Below, piece by piece: positions 52,876 to 64,000 of a stretch of DNA of 64,000 nt. A program made the translations under genes and the position numbers. Below the pieces are notes generated by a model. It was not told the origin of the DNA and ran no database searches. It worked only from the letters and a program-made list of their open reading frames with translations. The stretch covers positions 744,001 through 808,000 of the forward strand of contig JACAAK010000002.1 in NCBI GenBank assembly GCA_025093985.1, given 5' to 3'. Positions within the stretch are counted from its first letter, which is position 1, and every line of letters starts with the position of its first letter. The DNA comes from Calvatia gigantea. Its lineage: Eukaryota; Basidiomycota; Agaricomycetes; Agaricales; Lycoperdaceae.

Positions 52876-55185
52876 GGCTGGTGACGAGTAAACTGCACAA
52901 CACAGAGACGGGAAAAGATTTTGAAATCGTGACGGTCGCGTCGGCTTACTCCTTTCTATATTTATCCCTACGTCAGCCGGTTTTTCCATACAGTTCTAGT
53001 CCTTTCCGCCCACCTTTCTCTATCGATTCCCGCTCATCATTCCATCGGATAAGATAACATCTCTTTCTTGGATTCGTTACTTGTTATCTTTTTGGCTATG
53101 TCGTGTCGGGGATGCGTCATGCGTGTACTCAGATGCTGCTGCGCGTGATGTCTCGGTCACGAAATCTCACCATTCTTCGAAATTAACACAACGGCTCCGC
53201 TCTGTCATCGGAGACTGTCGCAAACCTCTCGGAGGGAGATATGCTTCTTGTTCGTTGTCGTTTTCGCCAGGATTTAGGCTTCCTCCACCTGACCAGTCCA
53301 TTTTCGTGGTGGCTCGTGATTTCTGGTGGGCTAATTTGTGGGCTTATACCTGCACCTTGCTGCCGGTATTTACCACACTAGCCCCTCAAGCCCGAATGTT
53401 GAGCATTAATGGTATAGCGGCCCATGTGTCCACAAACGTACTCTCTAGGGCGGCGATGCAGCTTATTGTCTTTTCGTCCATCTAGTTTCGGGTCGTCTGG
53501 TCTGGAAACCATCCTTCCATGATTTGCATACGGTGGCCTAACCTCGTGTAATATTGGGTACACATCGACTGTCTCTTCCGGGCTTTAGGCCATTGGTAAA
53601 TAATCGCGTGAAATCACGACATGCCGGCTCCACAAAACTGCAAACTCCTCGGGTGGTTTGAAACAATGCAAAGCTGTATCAAAGGGAATAGATATGTGCC
53701 AAGTCATTTACTGGTTTCGTCGTCCTAGATACTGAACAAATAAATCCCGGACTTTTCAATGCTCACTGTCGCGCTTCTCACAACCCGCGTATCAACCGCC
53801 CAATCGCAAGACAATCAAAACAATCCGCCGTTCCGCTCCACACAAGTATACAGTAACTCTCCATGCTCCGGTCGGCACTTGTCCCCTTTTGACAGAGCTT
53901 TTTGTTTTCGCAAGTCCCTTCCCGTTCTCGAAATCATACAACCCTCCAAAAATATAAACGTGCCTGCACAGTGCTGGGGTCTTGTGGGTAAATTCTGTTT
54001 TAGCTTGTGTGTGTGTGAGTGAACATCCCTCTGAAAAGATATGTGGCGACCAGCGCTGTCTGACACCGACTTACCAATTGTGAAACACCTGATCCTGATG
54101 GCGTCCCTGATCAATGATCGTCATATAGGCATTTGACCGGGCGGCTAAGCGCGACCTTCTGAATGTCACCCACGAATTTCGCGCGCTTCTCTCCATTTCA
54201 ACCAAGGGTTAATTTTTTTTGACTCATTCGATCCCTAGACACAGCGAAACATGCTTTAATCTCACTCACGCAACCAACTCAATTTACCCTACCCACGAAT
54301 TTTCGCCGTGTAAGCGAGATCTCGGAGTCAAACAGGGGGTTGGATTCCAAAACCGCCGCTGCGACTTTTTCAATGGACTCTAGTGACGGGAAGGGGACCG
54401 TATTTCTTTGATATTTCTATTTTCTGTTTTGATCCATCTCTCGTGAGGGATCAAGTCGTGTGTGGGCGATGGGTCACGTCGGGACTGCGAGATGAACGGA
54501 GCTTTACTTAGCGACTGGCCGCCAACCCTATGACTCCTCTAAGACGTCGGTGCTTCATCTGGTCATGAACAGTGCTCGGACTCATTAATCTCGCACAGTT
54601 CTGTGTTATTTCGGGTACGCGCAGGGGAACACGACGCCAATGGGTTGCCTGGGAGGTGTTTTTGGAAGGGGTCATACATTTCTTTTTGTTCTCGCTGAGA
54701 TCCACCCCTGTGAACACGGGAAAGCTAATCTAGAACGATTACCATTTGGGGTCAGTGTAGTTGGATCTGATGTTGTCACCCGCCTCACCAGTCAATATAT
54801 CAGGTATCTTTCTAGGCATCCGGACACAAAAACAATACCCCATTGCGATATATACCAGTCTACAACAGGATCTTTATAGTCAAAATGGTGAACGGCAGCA
54901 CCGGTGCGGAAGATCTGACAGATCATATCGGTGACTCCGGCCTACACGGGTTTTCGTGATACTTGACCCTGTATTCCCGAAAATGTATGACGTTGGACTG
55001 CAATGGGTGGGCTGGACGAGAGGTGGACATCCATTGTTCCAGAGGATCTCAATTAGTGGTTAATTTGGTATAAGTACCGACCTTCGAGTCCATACTCTCC
55101 AACCCCCACCATCCGCCAAACGTCCCTCACACGGCGCAATCGCGCAGAAGCCTTAATCTTTCTTCTCTACTCCAATCAAATCACC
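52876..55185. other. 2.3 kb divergent intergenic region
   Basis: Upstream of both AHA1 (minus) and the sesquiterpene synthase (plus). No coding region supported; several short unrelated frames only. Confidence 0.5.
55069..55074 (+). promoter_or_regulatory. Putative TATA box (TATAAG) of the sesquiterpene synthase
   Basis: TATA-like sequence about 115 bp upstream of the ATG at 55186, at a usual distance for a fungal core promoter. Confidence 0.35.
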
Positions 55186-56624
55186 ATGGGCCGTGTCGAT
55201 CGCATGAAGAAACCTGCTTCCTTTATTCTCCCTGATCTCGTGTCTCATTGCCAGTACAAGCTCGAGTATAACGTCCACGGAGACGAAGTCGCGAAGCAGT
55301 CTGTCACCTGGCTCGACTCTAATTGTCCCGACTTGAACTCGAAGCAACGTCGTGCACTGCATGGCCTGCAGGCCGGCGAACTCACCGCCTTCTGCTATAA
55401 CACCGCGGACAAGGAACGCCTCCGCGTGGTGTCTGATTTCATGAATTATCTATTTCACCTGTACGTATTCATGCTTCGCCGTCCATTTTAGAAGAATTGA
55501 TCAATGAACTTCGGGCTTGGCTTACAGGGATAACATCAGTGATGGAATGATGACTCGAGAGACAGATGTTCTCGCCAATGTTGTCATGAATGCGCTGTGG
55601 TTCCCCGAAAGCTACAACCCCACCGATGAATACCCCGAGGAGCTCAACCCAGGCAAGCTTGCGAGAGAGTACGTCACAGCCTTTCCAATTTTACCTCATA
55701 CTTTGGGCGAACGTCTGATTCTTTAATTTTTTGCTCCCCCCTCAATCAGCTTCTGGTCTCGCTGTATCAAGGATTGTGGACCAGGTCCCCAGGCGCGGTT
55801 TAAAGAGACTATGACTCTATTTTTCGAAGCCGTGAATATCCAAACGCGGGCACGCGATCAAGGGGTAATCCCGGATCTTGAATCTTACATTGATGTTCGG
55901 CGTGATACGTCGGGTATGTGATCTTGAGGTCGTCTTCGTTAATCTGAGGCTCAAGCTTAAGTGGCACCCTAGGTTGTAAGCCTTGCTGGGCCCTGATCGA
56001 GTACGTGCTCTAATCACCTTGGCTTTTGTGCCATTATCTAACTTCCGCAATTCTCTTTCAGATATGCGCTTGGTATCGATCTCCCTGACTCCGTTATCGA
56101 ACATCCCGTCATCGAGGCCTTGAATCAATACACCAATGATTTGGTAACCTGGTCTAACGTAAGCCGACCTTTCGGATTATTGATGGGTGAAACGCCCCTG
56201 ACATATCTCATTTCAGGATATTTTCTCGTACAACGTCGAACAGTCTCGCGGAGATACCCACAACATGATCACGATATTAATGAAATATCATAAACATACC
56301 CTCCAAAGTGCTGTTGACCGCGTCGGAGAGCTTTGTGCGGAGACCATCGACCAGTTCGAGCACCACAAGGGTCTTATCCCGTCTTGGGGACCTGAACTCG
56401 ACGATCAGGTTGCGCGTTATGTCCGAGGCCTTCAAGACTGGATTGTTGGGTGAGTTTGCACTCAATTTTGATTTGGCTGGAATTTCACTCAAACCCGCTC
56501 CACTAGATCTCTTCATTGGAGCTTCCAGACACATCGTTATTTTGGTACCAAGGGAATGATCGTTAAGAAGACCAGATTCGTACGCCTCCTCCCAATGAAG
56601 AAGAAGCACCCCAAACGCCGTTGA
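55186..56624 (+). CDS. Sesquiterpene synthase (basidiomycete terpene cyclase)
   Basis: Seven exons (55186-55460, 55528-55668, 55750-55913, 55973-56000, 56062-56158, 56217-56449, 56507-56624) join with no error to 351 residues, the usual length for these class I enzymes. The aspartate-rich metal motif is represented by DNISD at about 93-97; the NSE metal motif is NDIFSYNVE at about 235-243; the C-terminal RY pair (HRYFG, about 323-324) contacts the diphosphate. These enzymes ionise farnesyl diphosphate with Mg2+ and cyclise it. The product skeleton cannot be read from sequence. The N-terminus starts PASFILPDLVSHC, as in many mushroom synthases. No P450, oxidase or transporter is adjacent, so it is not in an obvious cluster here. 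Confidence 0.93.
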
Positions 56625-56945
56625 TCTTGCATTTCGACTTTCTCTCTGCATTAATTATTCGTTATATTAACCCTCATTGCCTGCTATAACTATCTTTCGA
56701 CCTTCCTCATAGCAGGGCCGCATTATTTTTAATATCGCATTAATCGATACTGTACACTACAGTGGCTACACTCCTTTCGCCGTTCAAACACTATCTGTAT
56801 AATATTGTTTATGACGGTGTATGTTTTGTCGTAGGAACACCTAATGAAGCTCTATGATGCACGAGCCATGACGTCATGCGGCTCCAAACCCCTGTGTTAT
56901 AAGTGGGCCTTGCATGCACTCATCCTAGGCATCCTCAAAACATCC
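56625..56945. other. Intergenic region
   Basis: 3' end of the terpene synthase and promoter of the next gene. An in-frame ATG at 56844 could extend the downstream protein N-terminally. Confidence 0.4.
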
Positions 56946-58312
56946 ATGAATTCGCTTTTTCGTCCCCTGTTGCGCACCTGTACTCGCGGCTCTCCCATTT
57001 CCGCAAGAGCAGCTTTGCCTGCATTTCGGCGCCCAATGGGCCTTGTTAAACCCGAGCAAATCATACCTACCTCGATCATACTCCACAAACGTATGGTTGC
57101 CAGTTCCGTGACCAATAAGCCCGCTAGTCAGACTCTGGAACATGCGGCAACCAACGTGAAAGAGGAACTTGGCGATACGGCGGCAGATGTGGCCAAGATC
57201 ATCGCTGGAGCAAACATCACTACGGATGCTGTTCCTGGCGTGGCTACCGACTCTTTTGTGAGTACAAAAACTTGAGCCTCGGGTGGGGTAGTGTCCCGAG
57301 CGCTAATTACGACGTTAGCTTGGTATTACGGTCAAAAACCTGCACGCTGTTCCGAGACCGATCTTGATGCTTGGGCTGGCAGGTAAGGCGTTTCTTTGCA
57401 CAATTGTTTGAAGATCAGTCTTGAACAATTAATCGTTCGGAAAAGGCGGTCTTCCTTACGTTGGCGCATCACTTACGACGGTTTGGTTGGCCCGTGAGGC
57501 AAATCTAGCTGTACATGGCATTTCAGTTGGTATAGATCCAGGGGTCGCCTTGACTGTGCTTGATCAAGCCCTTACCCTCCAAGTGACGTACGGAGGTGTG
57601 ATGTTATCTTTCCTTGGTAAGTCCTATCTTGTTTATTGTTCAGGCCGGTGTTGAGGCCAATGGCATTCTACTTGATTGCCGTGTTTCACACAAGGTGCAC
57701 TACACTGGGGCATGGAAATTGCGGGCTATGGTGGTCACAAGGGCTACACTCGCCTTGCCCTGGGAACGGCGCCAATGCTATTGGCTTGGAGCACCCTCAC
57801 GATGCAACCAACATTGGCACTTGTAACGCAATGGACAGGCTTTACGGCTCTTTGGTACGCGGACTCCAAGGCCACCATGGCAGGATGGAGTAAGCTGTTC
57901 CATTTCGGGTTTCAGGGTTAAGCTAATGAGTTGACAACTTGGAATATTCAGCTCCGAAATGGTACTCACAATATCGTTTCTACTTATCTCTTCTCGTCGG
58001 TACTTGGTATGTGAATCTTTTCTCTGTGGAGATCTCCTCTCTCGAGTTTTCCACATACTGATGAGTGCGACCTTACGGGATTATAGTATCATCGGATCGT
58101 TGGCTGGATGTTCCTACTGGGGGCCGGTGGCCGGGCACGGATTGCTCACTCACGATCTCGACCTTCTCCGGGAGGAACGAAAGAAGTACTTACCTGAACA
58201 GCGCGGGACGGTTCCCGGAAACATCGAAGCTGTTCCTACGGATGATAGTGCAGACCATTATACCCTTGTCCATAAACGCACTGGACAGGAAAATACTAAC
58301 AAAAGCTCGTAG
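56946..58312 (+). CDS. DUF3429 / TMEM69-like mitochondrial membrane protein
   Basis: Six exons (56946-57257, 57319-57382, 57446-57616, 57695-57889, 57952-58006, 58087-58312) join cleanly to 340 residues. The start MNSLFRPLLRTCTRG and following Arg-rich sequence look like a mitochondrial presequence. The body has about five membrane spans with the DUF3429 hallmarks: GGLPYVGASLTTVWLA, a QVTYGGVMLSFLGALHWG block and PMLLAWSTLTMQPTLALVTQ, then WYSQYRFYLSLLVGT. The C-terminus is polar. Family members include human TMEM69; the function is unknown. The start was chosen for the presequence; the upstream ATG at 56844 is less likely. Confidence 0.85.
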
Positions 58313-59249
58313 GTTGTTGAGGGTAATATCCAGGTGCAACTTGTACTTTCTTAGCTCGTGTAATATAGTGGTCCCGTCAACCGGTTTGTTGATATGGAAG
58401 GATGTAAAAACACGGAACGGGACCCCAAGGCGTCTACGTCCCGGTGTTAATGAATGTGTGGCTACAATCCCCGAATCAAACAATAGGGCTGTTCCGGTCA
58501 AAGAGTCATCCTGTGGACGGTCTGACATTGCAACGACCATGACCAATAACCCTGATCGATGCTATTCCTGTCACCACTCGCGACATATCAACATGTAGTG
58601 TCAAGCAACCAACCGTGATGGACCACTGGACGGCATGATGGCCCCATCCTCACCTCCAATAATGGGTCAGCACATTCTCAAGCCCCTCACCTCATCCTGG
58701 GAGTACACAACTGCAGGTATGGACCCGTCCTACTGAAGATTAAACACAGGGGTTTTTCTGTCTGGAACATTGGAAGCTTCAATTAGCATCAACGGATCCT
58801 CTGAGTGATCATGGGAGTCTGGCTTATCACAACAAAAATCATAGAAGCCCAAACGGCTTTGATCATCCCCGGATGATCTGGTGGCTGCATGAGAATGATC
58901 ATATAGCGGAGTTTGAGTCTCCTTCTCCAGTCAGAAGCCCATTCGTGCTGGGTCGACACTCGTTTCAACCTGCAACCTGTCGGTCTCCCTCGTTTCCTCT
59001 CGTGCGCTTCCTTCTTTGAGTCCCGTCCCGTGGTGTGTTTGCTAGCCAGGCTCACCTATTGTCATAATCGTTCCTTTCTTCAACTGGGACAGCTGGCCTA
59101 CCTGTCTTTTCTTGCGACTTTCTGAATGCGCAGGCCGTTTCTTTAGACCGCTTTATTGTCAGTCATTCCGAATTGAATTAGTTTCCCCAAGGTGAGTGTG
59201 GGCCCTTCGAGTCCGTACTCAAATCAACTGAATGCGATTCTGAACAGTA
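58313..59249. other. Intergenic region
   Basis: No gene supported. TTTCTTC-type pyrimidine-rich sequence at about 59060-59110 may be part of the promoter of the next gene. Confidence 0.45.
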
Positions 59250-60452
59250 ATGCCCCCCGTACCACATCACCTACATCGCCAGCCGACCCACGAAACAACA
59301 ATTCTTCTACTTCCTGGCACCAGGGATGGTGCTGACAGTAGGGGTAGCCCAACGACTCCTCCGACCTTGATTCAAGTGCCGGATGAGAACGTACCCGGTC
59401 CACAAATAACAACAACAACCGTATCGGTGTTTTTCACAGTGACTGAAGTACGAGCTGTAACAATAACCGCCCAAGTGACAACTACAGAGTCTGTGGCGAC
59501 CACCACAATATTTTCCAGACCAACGGGATCGACGCGATGGGCGATTGTGAGACCCACCAGTCGCGACTCTTTTGCAAGCTCATCCCCAGCTTTTACTACT
59601 TCTCTTTCCTCGTCATCAATAACTTCCACTACCTCTCCTTCCCCATCATCAACAGCTTCCACTACCTTTCCTTCCCCATCATCAACAGCTTCCACCATAT
59701 CAACTTTGGAAAGGTTTCCGCCGTTTCCTAGTGGTCCCACCTTGGTATCACCGGCTCTAGACTCGACGGGAAGCAAGCTATCATCTGGAGGCATTGCTGG
59801 CATCACGTTATCGTGTGTGTTATTCGTCATCCTACTTGTCACCTGCTTTATTCGGCTTCGGTTAATGAGGAAACGGGAGAAGGATCGTCCCTGGGTCACA
59901 CCGTTTATCGAAGAGAAACCCGTCGTCCGTGCGTCGGTGAAACAAAGACAAGACAAGAGGATGGAGGCTTTTGCAGAGCGGTGGGAACGACTACGACGGC
60001 GCAGCCGCCGCCCAGACGGACAGGGTAACGCCAGAGGAGAGGCTTTGGTGACAACGGGTCCTGGTGGAGGAGACAGGGATCGCCCTACTGCGAGGCCCCA
60101 GAGACATCACGGCCATAATCGAACGGGTCGACCCCCAGTTCCTCCAGTTCCTCTGGAGCACATTCCACGTAGAAGGCTGCCATCACCTCCACCCGTTTAT
60201 CGAGAGCCTTCCGCACGTCGTCCGGTGAGAGATGACGTGATTGTGTCATCACTGTTTCCCCATGGCGCGGTGGCGAAGCTCCATTTTGAACCAATCCGTG
60301 CGGACGAGTTGGAAGTGTGTCCGGGGGATTATCTACGAGTCGTTGCGCTGTACGATGATGGATGGGCACAATGCAAGACTGTTACAGGGCAGAAGGGGAT
60401 GGTACCGACCGCTTGTTTGAGGGTAAATGACGTGAGGAGACTGGCACACTAA
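59250..60452 (+). CDS. Ser/Thr-rich single-pass membrane protein with C-terminal SH3 domain
   Basis: An uninterrupted frame of 400 residues. The first ~175 residues are Thr/Ser-rich and contain tandem repeats, fitting an O-glycosylated ectodomain. A single span (about 178-202, GITLSCVLFVILLVTCFIRL) is followed by a strongly basic stretch (RLRLMRKREKDR), a Pro/Arg-rich linker and a C-terminal SH3 domain: AKLHFEPIRADELEVCPGDY, LRVVALYDDGWAQCKT, GQKGMVPTACL. It could cluster polarity or osmosensing factors at the plasma membrane (Sho1/Fus1-like layout). There is no signal peptide at the chosen ATG, and a CAG just before it (59246-59248 region) leaves open that an upstream exon exists. Layout resembles the TM-SH3 protein at 33328-34640, but sequence similarity outside the SH3 fold is low. 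Confidence 0.75.
   Translation: MPPVPHHLHRQPTHETTILLLPGTRDGADSRGSPTTPPTLIQVPDENVPGPQITTTTVSVFFTVTEVRAVTITAQVTTTESVATTTIFSRPTGSTRWAIVRPTSRDSFASSSPAFTTSLSSSSITSTTSPSPSSTASTTFPSPSSTASTISTLERFPPFPSGPTLVSPALDSTGSKLSSGGIAGITLSCVLFVILLVTCFIRLRLMRKREKDRPWVTPFIEEKPVVRASVKQRQDKRMEAFAERWERLRRRSRRPDGQGNARGEALVTTGPGGGDRDRPTARPQRHHGHNRTGRPPVPPVPLEHIPRRRLPSPPPVYREPSARRPVRDDVIVSSLFPHGAVAKLHFEPIRADELEVCPGDYLRVVALYDDGWAQCKTVTGQKGMVPTACLRVNDVRRLAH
59621..59686 (+). repeat. 33-bp coding tandem repeat
   Basis: Two full units and flanking partial units encode TxxSPSPSSTAS-type 11-residue repeats in the ectodomain of the TM-SH3 protein. Confidence 0.75.
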
Positions 60453-62367
60453 GCAGGCCTTAAGGTACATTTCTGATGCACTTCCTTTGCCATCCGGACT
60501 TCGTCGCTTCCATGCCGGGATTTTCAAAAACGTCAGGCCATGACCTTTGCTTTGCGAGTAGTGTCTACGGAGTAGCTTAGCTAACGATAGTTGGCTTTCG
60601 TTTTTTTACTCATTGGTTTCCTTCCTGGGACTGTAGTAGGCAATTGTATACCATCAATACCATCGTTTCTTATTCTCAATACGTGTTTACTCACACCATA
60701 AAGAAGGGCCAATGGGTTTTAAAGGTACGACTTACTCGCCCGGCTAGCCCAGGTCCGCAGGGTGAGGACCGCTGAACGTTGAGCCCTCCCTGGCACACCC
60801 TGACTGTTGGTCAGAATGGATTGCGATAAGTTGGTAACCACCATGATTCCATCTCAGGGATCATCAATCAACAACATAGATTCTGCCTTGGTCCGACATT
60901 GGCTGGCATGGTCGTATTTATAACTTTCTAACTAGACTACCAACTTTCTCCCTGGCAGCATCGGTACCTTCTGACAGTGTCCGATCGGATTCGAGAGTAC
61001 CTTTCAAGCTTCAGGCTGTGCCTCGTGGGACATGAGAGTGATTGTGTGAGAGAAAGCAGACCATCTGAGTCCCTCTAGGATTGAGCTCCTGTCCTGCGTC
61101 AAACTCCTGGCCAAAGAAAATAACCTTATGTTCTTTGAAATCACTGAAAGAGGACGAAAGATGAATGCTTGGTTCCGCGGAGGGGACAATCCCCGGGTGG
61201 ACTCCAGTAACAGCCGCTCGAGTGGCCTCTCCCAGCCGTTCCAGCCAGGCTCAGGTATAATAGTTCGTGCAAAGCTTCCTTCATTGATTGAAGTTGGTCA
61301 TGTTAGCCCTTCCCTGCCCTTCCCCACCGCGGCACGATCTCCTCAAGGCCTCTCTTTATCCGTTCGCCGTCTCCCTGTGAATGACCCTAATTAATGTGAT
61401 AAACCCCTTCCTGCAAGATGGTATACTCTCAAGATGGCATCACTTGCCCATCAATTCCACTTTTACCTAATCCACCACTTTCACCGCCTTTTGATGCCGC
61501 AACTCTACGATGTATTTGTGGGTGGTTTTGCGTGGCTAGAAATGATGATCGTATGGACTGAATACGATAGCATCTGTGCCGTCATGTTAGAGATTAAAGG
61601 ATATCATTCATTGTAGAAAATCAAGATGGATTCGGGGCTCTGAAATTCGGGCAAGAAACAAGTTTGCACGCTAGCCGGGATGATGGATGGGGGTTTGGCG
61701 TTTATGGCCGAAAGTGCAAATGAGGGGAGAGACAGTGGGTTGTGCGGTGTGGCCCGATACAATACCATTTAGGTGCATAGCCGATTTCGGGAGTTGAGTA
61801 ATTGTTGAAGGGACTCATTCGAGGGCGGCATACATAACATTAGAGGGGTAAACGAGCGGCGTACAATCAATGTAGACTACAATGTTATACAGGGGGGGCA
61901 TGTGATCGGCAAGGCATAACAGGCCGGGGTTTGATAATCTAGCGTGATGTCACAGATTCCAACAGTAATAAGGTCCAGCACTCTGCAGAACAACGGTTAG
62001 TTTCAGTACTTCGGGGACAGTGGGAGGGAAGGAGAGGTTATTGGTCCACGAGCGGCTGGTCTCCTTACCCTTCACAGTACCGATTCCATGAAGTACGGAT
62101 CTTTTGTGATCAACGAACATACGGGGGCGGTGGGGGGCAATGCTTCCTGAACAACCTTCGGGGAGCGACCGTCCTTCCTTCCGAGGTATATCTTGCTTCT
62201 ATATCAGCGGATCAACGTGTCATCTCATTTTCCCAACTCCGATCAAATCTCAGATCTGAATGACCATTGTTCTGCGATCCCAAATGCAACACACAAATTA
62301 ATCATAATCACCCCCCTACATAATCCAACCAAAGCACAAAAAAAGGGAAGCAGAGAAATACTAACAC
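60453..62367. other. 1.9 kb convergent intergenic region, no gene supported
   Basis: Frames such as 61128-61394 (+) and 61434-61616 (+) lack domains or splice support. The distance is long for this gene-dense window, so a non-coding RNA or unrecognised small gene is possible. Confidence 0.45.
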
Positions 62368-64000
62368 TCAGTATTCAGTCTTCAGAAACCCAGTCTCAAT
62401 ACCAACCCCAAAATCCCACACACAAATCCTCAAATCCTCTCCACACGAAACGACTTTAGTTCTGTCCGCCGCAACACAAAATATCTTGCCCGTATGTCCA
62501 CCCGTCAGGTCCGCCACTAATGCTCCAGTTTGGCGTTCCCACACTTTGACAGAAAGGTCGTAGGAACCTGTTATTACAAAGTCGGGACCGAGGGACACGC
62601 TGCGGACGAGGTCAGCGTGGGCACCTCGGCGGTGAATCTGTGGGTGGTGGTGTGGGTGGTGGTGTTGGTGTTGGTGTTGGTGTTGGTGTTGTTGGTGGTA
62701 CGGTAGGTGGTGTGGAAAGAATGAGTGTGGTGGAGGGTTATGAGTGGAATTGATGGTATTCGGACTGTCGATGGAATTTGCATTGGAGATTGAAGGTGAA
62801 GTGTAGGACGATGTTGGATGTGTGATGGGCTGTAAGGCCGTACTTCCACACTCCTGGCACGTACATTGTACAAACCCAATTGCAGTGGAACCGTTATGAC
62901 CACCAGGTCCCCCATTGAATGTCGGTTGTATCAGGGGTGGGACGTGAGCCATATGCGCATTATGCGTCGGCCCATTAAGTATGGTTAGTGGTAGCGATGC
63001 ACTGACACCAAGGCCAAGTGGTGCCGTGTCATATTCCGGGGATGTCGACCAACCCTGAGATGTGTTCATGTCAATTAAGCGAATGTGCTTGTCTGAGGAA
63101 CCAGAGACGATGTATGGTGGTTTGAAATCTATTGATGCAATACTGTGTAGGACCAGTTAGGGTGGTGCATATGGGAGAGAAGAGGGTACGCACCCGCGAA
63201 TATGATGATCTTCAAATGTGTGCACCAGCTTGCCCGTTTCAGCGTTCCAAACGTTCATAGAACGGTCCCCAGACCCTGAAACGACCAAGTTCCCGGAGAG
63301 AGAAACGGCGTTAACAGCAGCACGATGCCCTCCAAGGACATGTTGCAGCTGCAAATCAGGGAACGAATACACCCTTACAGTCCGATCTACAACACACACA
63401 CCTAGCTCAGACTTCATACATACAAACGCATCAATAAAAAGGAACGCACCCTTTGAACATGAAACCAACCGCTTATCGTCGAATCTGACACAAAGCACAC
63501 TATCTGCATGATCCTTTAACACCTTAACAGCCTTCCCAATCGCCAAGTCCCACACAACAACCCTCCAATCACTCCCTGCACTCGCCAGATATCCATCCCT
63601 CACACACAAACTCAGCACACTCTCCGTATGCACACCTTCCAACACCCTCTCCACCGCACCGGTCTTCAAATTCCACTGCCTTATTGTCTTATCCCTCGAA
63701 CCGGTAAAAATGACTTGCCGATTTGTTGAAGGGTAGGTGTACAGCTGGACACAATAGATCATGTTCATGTGACCGTTAGCGGGTGTACCTCGGGTCTGGA
63801 TAACGGAAAGTCGGTAGTTGGAGGAAAGGAAGCGATTGCGGAGGTGTATGTGGGTGCGATAGAGGAGTTTGTAGTTGGGTTTAAGGAAGAGTGTAGGGTC
63901 GAGTGTTGCAGGTGCTGAATGGCGGTCTTGCACACTTCGAGTGCGTTGCATTAACCTGGGTCCTGGCTGCGGTTGTAGGTGTTGAAGATACGTCGTATTC
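62368..64000 (-). CDS. WD40-repeat protein (F-box/WD40 type), 5' end outside window
   Basis: The frame is open to the window edge, so the N-terminus is missing. Exons run from at least 63950 to 63450, 63386-63194 and 63142-62368, with introns of 63 and 51 nt. The start of the visible part (LLYRTHIHLRNRF) is the linker that follows an F-box in FBXW proteins. WD40 repeats follow: VIFTGSRDKTIRQWNLKTGA, YLASAGSDWRVVVWDL, RLVSCSKDRTVRVYSF, LVVSGSGDRSMNVWNAETGK, YIVSGSSDKHIRLIDM, FVITGSYDLSVKVWERQTGA and KVVSCGEDLRICVWDFG. This layout suggests a substrate receptor of an SCF ubiquitin ligase. A ~110-residue low-complexity insert (His/Gln-rich) interrupts the propeller between the fifth and sixth repeats. 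Confidence 0.82.
62636..62705 (+). repeat. GGTGTT/GGTGGT simple repeat coding a His/Gln tract
   Basis: A GTTGGT-type hexanucleotide repeat; on the minus strand it codes alternating Gln-His and His runs in the WD40 protein. Confidence 0.8.

Noticed and set aside
60720..60800. Possible tRNA-like GC-rich stretch
   Set aside because: No acceptor-stem pairing or GGTTCGA T-loop could be found, so it was not called.

Overview
The window is nuclear DNA from a filamentous basidiomycete, most likely a mushroom-forming Agaricomycete. The evidence is the gene structure (dense genes with many introns, most 48-80 nt, GT...AG with CTAAC/CTAAT-like branch points) and the gene content: a basidiomycete-type sesquiterpene synthase, a secreted GH24 lysozyme, NACHT NTPases, a Kre9/Knh1-like cell-wall protein, a fungal HSF, PAM17 and septin Cdc10. 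Exon borders were placed by hand from splice signals, reading phase and recalled family motifs; no alignment was run.

Layout. 1-6.2 kb: a Ser/Thr-rich single-pass membrane protein, a four-span membrane protein (DUF7598 type) and a GH24 lysozyme. 6.2-9.0 kb: no recognisable gene. 9.1-14.5 kb: heat shock transcription factor, then the gamma-tubulin/spindle WD40 protein NEDD1. 14.7-25.2 kb: an accessory-looking stretch with a broken nuclease-like gene, an intact NACHT gene, its tandem broken copy and a decayed second lysozyme. 25.2-26.7 kb: a ZCCHC8-like RNA-surveillance protein overlapping a glutaredoxin-like gene. 27.5-32.8 kb: a very long disordered/ankyrin/AAA+ protein. 33-36 kb: a TM-SH3 protein and PAM17. 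36-40.7 kb: a SNF2 helicase. 41-42 kb: Knh1-like. 43.5-52.9 kb: P4 flippase, septin CDC10, Hsp90 co-chaperone AHA1. 55-60.5 kb: sesquiterpene synthase, a TMEM69/DUF3429 mitochondrial protein and a second TM-SH3 protein. 62.4-64 kb: a WD40 protein running off the window edge.

Most genes are housekeeping and unrelated to each other. Themes are proteostasis (HSF, AHA1), mitosis/cytokinesis (NEDD1, septin), membrane and wall (flippase, Knh1-like, Mid2-like and TM-SH3 proteins) and mitochondria (PAM17, DUF3429). The 14.7-25.2 kb stretch differs: it holds duplicated, partly decayed NLR-like and lysozyme genes of the kind linked to fungal non-self or antibacterial responses, and it lies between conserved genes. 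Any joint function is inference.

Caution: seven otherwise convincing genes show single-base reading-frame shifts, nearly all +1 (about 15 sites), while other genes are clean. This looks more like insertion-type consensus error than biology, but raw reads or RNA are needed to decide.
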